NCBI GenBank assembly: GCA_026419315.1
Contig: JANZZQ010000014.1
Coordinates: 1 to 16,085 of the forward strand
DNA length: 16,085 nucleotides
Direction of reading: 5' to 3'
Source: Armatimonadota bacterium
Lineage (GTDB): Bacteria > Armatimonadota > Fervidibacteria > Fervidibacterales > Fervidibacteraceae
The position numbers and the translations under genes were made by a program. Numbering within the stretch: position 1 is the stretch's first letter; each line of letters starts with the position of its first letter. Shown piece by piece: positions 12,776 through 16,085 of this stretch. Under the pieces are notes generated by a model. The model was not told where the DNA came from. It did not search any database and worked only from the letters and a program-made list of their open reading frames with translations.

Positions 12776-15448
12776 CTATGGCAGCGCTTCCGCTACAGAA
12801 ACCGAGGAGACGCCGGTGATCGCGACGAGCAAGGGCGCTGCTTCCCCGCAGACAGAGTAAAAGCGGATTTTTTGGACCGTGGTTTCACTTTCAAGGGAAA
12901 CTGTCAAGGCATTGAGCGAAACGGTTCCCTTCGCAGTTCTCCACTTCCAAGCAAATAAGGCCCTCATATCCCGCAGGGGGCGGTCATCTGTCAAGGCCCG
13001 TATTTGCTGACCGTATTGGAGGGGCAGGGTGATTTTTCTGTTGCCGTCAAGTAAAATTTCGTAACCGCCGACGAGGGTGTTTTCCGATTCTGGTATGTCT
13101 GTTGCGTGGACAAAGGTGAGTTCACTTGCCGTCTCGTTCACCTCAATCAAAAACTCATCCGGAGCACCGGTCACCCAAGCGCCTTTGAGAGCGACCGCCC
13201 TCAGGTTCCCACTCTCATCCGATGCAAGCCAAAAAAGCCTTCGGTTGAGCCAACGTTTGTTTCCCGAGAGGTGCGAAGTTTGGACTCCCAAAAGTTTTGC
13301 AATTGTCAAATTCGCTGCAGGTGATAAGTCAACGACAAACCCGGCCATCGGTTGAATCGTGGGCCCGCGCCACAAAGTTTCAAAGATGCTCCACGCCGAG
13401 TAACCCCGTGAAAGGGCCGATTCTGAAGCATTCCAAAATTGCTCGGCGGCGACAACGTAAGAAGCGAACTGGTCGGGGAAATCTCGCAAAGCGTTTCGGT
13501 TATTCCCGAACCCAGTCCAGGTCGTTTGGAGCATTCCTTTTGCCCCAGCCTCTTTCGCAGCTTTGGTGAATCCAACGATGGCTTGGTGATTTTTCCAGGT
13601 CGCGCCGATGACCTCAAATCCTTCTTGCTTAAGCACTTTGATGCTCGGGTATCTCGGTGCAGGTTGATAATGCCAGTCAACGATTACGATATCGCGCGGG
13701 ATCAACTTGCGAGCGAGCCAAAAGTTATGCGGCTCGCCACCATGAGCTGCGTCAAAGGCTTCGTCCGGTCGCAGCAACATGTCGCCCCACATCATCACAC
13801 CAACCCCACGCCCTTTGAGGAAGTTGTAAAGCCGTTTAACATCTTCCGCGAAAAGAACGTGAGCCTGCATGCCTTGACAGCGAATGCAGGAAGCAAATCG
13901 ACCGCGGCTTGTAACCTCATCGTGACCGATATGAACCCAACGAGGCTTGAAGAGTTCAAGCAATTCGTCAAGCAGGTCAAAAACGATTCGGTAAGTTTGC
14001 TCCAAGTTGGGACAGTAAAGGTAGGCAGTGGTTGGGTCTTCCGCTATCTCGGAATTCACCTTCGGCGCGCCTCCAGCCAAACTGCCAAACAAGTATTCGC
14101 AATGGCTTAGCGTTGGAAGCAATGGGATGACTTCCATGTTGTTGGCTTCTGCCTTCCTCAGCAAATCCCTGACACTTTCCTTCGACACCGACCAAGGTTG
14201 CCAGATTTCGGGGTGCCGCTCCCACTTGATGTGGTCAACTTGCATCACGATTTTGTTGAACTTCAACGGTGCGAGAACCAACTCAATCAATTTGCCGTGC
14301 AGTTCGGGCGAGTAATCATCGAGGACAACGTGAACGCCTCGGAAAGAGAAATCCGGGAAGTCCCAAACGAAGACGCCCGGAACTAAAACTGCCCCATCCT
14401 CGGTCAAGCGAACGAGTTGCTTGAGAGTTTGGACAGCCGCAAACGCACCTTCTGGGTCCGAAGCGAAGACCCAAATGCCTCGAGCGGAAGCAAGCAGCGC
14501 ATAACCTTCTCTTGGCAAATCCTGATTAAGCATCGGTTCCTCCTTTGCTGCTTTTCCCCTCAACGGGCTGCTGTATGGGGCAAAAACGACACCTCGCTCC
14601 AATGGCAATTCTTCAGAGCATTTGCGGAGAATCACTCGCCTGAGCCAGCGATTTTGCAAATAAGTTTGCAAGTTTGCTGCCGCCTTGAAGAAGGAATCAT
14701 CGGCGACGAAGATGAAAACTTCCCGCCCGAATCTAAAGGATTCGTTAAGCCACTTGAGCCTTTTTGGTTTTGGAACCAACGGCAGCTCCCAAAATTCACC
14801 TTGAACCAAATCAATCGGGTGAAGGATAGCAGTGCCTTTCGGTTGCTCAACCGGGAACCAGTAGGGCGGAACTCTCAACTCCAGCTGAGCGCTGAGGACC
14901 CTTGTGTCAGTTGGGTAAATGAGTTCCGCTGTTAACCCTTCAACTGCGCGCCGCCAACGAGTTTGGGCGTTAGCGCCACCGATGTTAAGCGTAACCGCAC
15001 CGAAAACCGTCACTCCGGACCATTCATCCGAACTGGGTAGAACGGAAACACCGCGAAGCAAGTTAGGGTTGACCGTCGCTATTCGCCAAACATTTGAGGT
15101 CGGACCTTTAAACGAGTTTTGGGCAACCAAGTTCAGCCCGTTGATGGTTAATCCCACAAACCAAGTCCCTTCCGCTCCGCTTCCTTGGAACTTCAAGGTC
15201 GCCATCTGCCCCTGCCAATAACCTTTCGCAAACTCCAATCCCTCAGGTGGAGTCAATGTCAAAACCTTAGCCTGATGGCGGATAACGGCAATTTGGTTTC
15301 CCACAACTGAAATCCGCCAACTTCCCCAGTGCCAATCAAATTCCGAACTCGATGACCTCGCCTTCGCAAACGAATCCGAAGCGGCGAGCAAGCTCAACAC
15401 CAACGCTGGTAGTTTTATCGCCGAAAAAGCCTTGAAAACTTGCTTCAA
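12776..15448 (-). CDS. Large secreted GH20 beta-N-acetylhexosaminidase-like protein
   Basis: An 890-residue multidomain protein. A signal peptide (about 1-28, MKQVFKAF then a hydrophobic core ending near SDSFA) targets it for Sec export. After an N-terminal beta-rich region (about 35-215) comes a GH20b-type auxiliary domain starting near LPLVPKPKRL (about 222-231). The GH20 TIM barrel (about 365-720) follows, with FSFRGVHV at its first strand and HIGHDEV; His509, Asp510 and Glu511 form the catalytic HxGxDE motif. A CIRC motif (Cys521/Cys524) follows. The C-terminal domain, with GGYEILLDG and ITLPLQYGQQI, resembles the beta-sandwich seen at the ends of planctomycete-type GH20 proteins. The start is TTG 15448, 8 nt after AAGGAGG on the minus strand; a longer frame to 15487 would put a charged stretch before the signal peptide. 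It would hydrolyse terminal beta-linked N-acetylhexosamines outside the cytoplasm; substrate is inferred. Confidence 0.88.
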   Translation of the reverse strand: MKQVFKAFSAIKLPALVLSLLAASDSFAKARSSSSEFDWHWGSWRISVVGNQIAVIRHQAKVLTLTPPEGLEFAKGYWQGQMATLKFQGSGAEGTWFVGLTINGLNLVAQNSFKGPTSNVWRIATVNPNLLRGVSVLPSSDEWSGVTVFGAVTLNIGGANAQTRWRRAVEGLTAELIYPTDTRVLSAQLELRVPPYWFPVEQPKGTAILHPIDLVQGEFWELPLVPKPKRLKWLNESFRFGREVFIFVADDSFFKAAANLQTYLQNRWLRRVILRKCSEELPLERGVVFAPYSSPLRGKAAKEEPMLNQDLPREGYALLASARGIWVFASDPEGAFAAVQTLKQLVRLTEDGAVLVPGVFVWDFPDFSFRGVHVVLDDYSPELHGKLIELVLAPLKFNKIVMQVDHIKWERHPEIWQPWSVSKESVRDLLRKAEANNMEVIPLLPTLSHCEYLFGSLAGGAPKVNSEIAEDPTTAYLYCPNLEQTYRIVFDLLDELLELFKPRWVHIGHDEVTSRGRFASCIRCQGMQAHVLFAEDVKRLYNFLKGRGVGVMMWGDMLLRPDEAFDAAHGGEPHNFWLARKLIPRDIVIVDWHYQPAPRYPSIKVLKQEGFEVIGATWKNHQAIVGFTKAAKEAGAKGMLQTTWTGFGNNRNALRDFPDQFASYVVAAEQFWNASESALSRGYSAWSIFETLWRGPTIQPMAGFVVDLSPAANLTIAKLLGVQTSHLSGNKRWLNRRLFWLASDESGNLRAVALKGAWVTGAPDEFLIEVNETASELTFVHATDIPESENTLVGGYEILLDGNRKITLPLQYGQQIRALTDDRPLRDMRALFAWKWRTAKGTVSLNALTVSLESETTVQKIRFYSVCGEAAPLLVAITGVSSVSVAEALP

Positions 15449-15671
15449 AGCGCTACCCTCCTTCCGTCGACTGAGTCCGTCAGCCAAAACTTACATCGGC
15501 GAAAGTTTCGCTCAATCTCTAAAAGTTTGTAGCAAATCGCCGTCAAAAGAATGCGCGTGCCCTCATCTCTGTCCATCATCCGAAATCCTCGCTGCAACAA
15601 GAAAGAAGAAACAGGGATGCAGTGGAGTGGCTTTTCAGCAAGTGTTGCCTTCTTTGCTCCCGTTAGTTTGA

Positions 15672-16040
15672 CGGTTCAGCGCCTGGCGCAGAAGGGAAGC
15701 CCCGAGATTTTACCGAGGACGAAGCAGGTCGTCAGCTCCCACAACGAATTCGGTCTTCAACGCCTCTAAGCAATTGACATCATCTAACGGTCAAGACAAC
15801 GTCTTCTTCGCACTGTCCGAAGTTGAAACTGCCTTGACAATCCCTTACAACGGTGCTTTGGACGAAACCGAGAAGGTCCGCTTCCCATTCTGGCGCGGGA
15901 ACCGCTTTTAGCACAAACCTAAGCCAACCCTTCCACAACGAGTTTGATTAACCCCGAACTTGGGCATTTACGACATCCCGCACAAAGCAGTTATGAGGGT
16001 CAACGAAGGGAGACAGGAGCGACGGCTGTTACAACCATAA
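15672..16040 (+). pseudogene. Possible decayed gene remnant
   Basis: One plus-strand frame stays open from 15672 to a TAG at 15909-15911. It then continues past that stop and a second one at 15945-15947 to a TAA at 16038-16040. The translated pieces (VFFALSEVETAL, DETEKVRFPFWRGNRF, NLGIYDIPHKAVMRVNEG) have codon choice and composition like the neighbouring real genes. There is no ATG or GTG start with a ribosome-binding site, and no family is recognised. It may be a degraded gene tail or just a chance open stretch. Confidence 0.25.
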
Positions 16041-16042
16041 TT

Positions 16043-16065
16043 GGCGCTCCCAGAGCGGTAGCGCC
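16043..16065. repeat. Quasi-palindromic element GGCGCT...AGCGCC
   Basis: GGCGCT (16043-16048) and AGCGCC (16060-16065) form a 6-bp stem around an 11-nt loop in which two further C-G pairs can form. No T-run follows, so it is not a standard terminator. It has the look of a dispersed intergenic palindrome, but only one copy is in this window. Confidence 0.3.
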
Positions 16066-16085
16066 TGAAGAACCCCTAACGCTCA

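Larger units (their letters stand above)
15449..16085. other. Intergenic region upstream of the large GH20 gene, no intact gene
   Basis: No intact coding region is seen on either strand. On the minus strand CCCTCCTT (plus-strand 15456-15463) is the ribosome-binding site of the GH20 gene. Further upstream, TTGACG followed 17 nt later by TTTAGA (plus-strand about 15505-15545) is a weak promoter candidate. The distal part carries a possible plus-strand gene remnant (15672-16040) and a palindrome (16043-16065). Confidence 0.5.

Noticed and set aside
13439..14110. Plus-strand open frame (223 codons) opposite the large GH20 gene
   Set aside because: It is antisense to the GH20 catalytic domain, which has intact motifs, and shows no recognisable domain or ribosome-binding site.

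Overview
The window looks like the chromosome of a free-living, carbohydrate-degrading bacterium with roughly balanced base composition. It has strong AGGAGGTGA-type ribosome-binding sites, frequent GTG/TTG starts and clear intrinsic terminators. The mix of a short-tailed fumarate reductase flavoprotein, a Uma2-family nuclease, GH3 and GH20 glycosidases and a Tat-like exported glycosidase suggests a deep-branching, possibly thermophilic saccharolytic lineage such as Armatimonadota/Fervidibacter-like bacteria. That taxonomic guess is a weak inference from gene style; there is no rRNA here to confirm it. I see no tRNA, rRNA, CRISPR array, intact insertion sequence or prophage.

Layout. (1) 1-563: 3' end of a fumarate reductase/succinate dehydrogenase-type flavoprotein gene, closed by an intrinsic terminator. 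(2) 608-2099: a six-TM orphan sensor histidine kinase carrying the RegB-type GGxxNPF quinone-site motif, with a terminator over its stop codon. (3) 2196-6240: a translation operon thrS - uma2 - infC - rpmI - rplT. It has the classical thrS-infC-rpmI-rplT order, but a Uma2-family PD-(D/E)XK protein is spliced in and overlaps both neighbours. thrS has a hairpin reaching into its ribosome-binding site. infC appears to start at an AUC codon inside the end of uma2, and the operon ends in a strong terminator. (4) 6434-7522: an M20-family (ArgE/DapE-like) metallohydrolase preceded by helically spaced AAAACTCG repeats. (5) 7739-8833: a small GH20-type glycosidase with a Tat-like leader. (6) 8887-9540: a MocA-like nucleotidyltransferase ending in a GC-rich hairpin. 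(7) 9541-9899: a long intergenic region leading to a bacterioferritin-like protein (9900-10316). (8) 10434-12680: a two-domain cytoplasmic GH3 glycosidase, ended by a strong terminator. (9) 12776-15448, minus strand: a large secreted GH20 protein starting at TTG. It is a multidomain relative of the small GH20 at 7739. (10) 15449-16085: no intact gene; a possible gene remnant and a palindromic element.

The coherent themes are translation (the thrS-infC-rpmI-rplT block) and glycan use. Two exported GH20-type enzymes would act outside the cytoplasm, a cytoplasmic GH3 would finish oligosaccharides, and an M20 hydrolase could process an acylated amino compound. The substrate link among these is inference. 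The most notable points are the AUC start of infC buried inside uma2, the RegB-like quinone-sensor kinase next to a fumarate reductase gene, the thrS leader hairpin, and the CxxC motif shared by the two GH20 proteins directly after the catalytic Asp-Glu pair.
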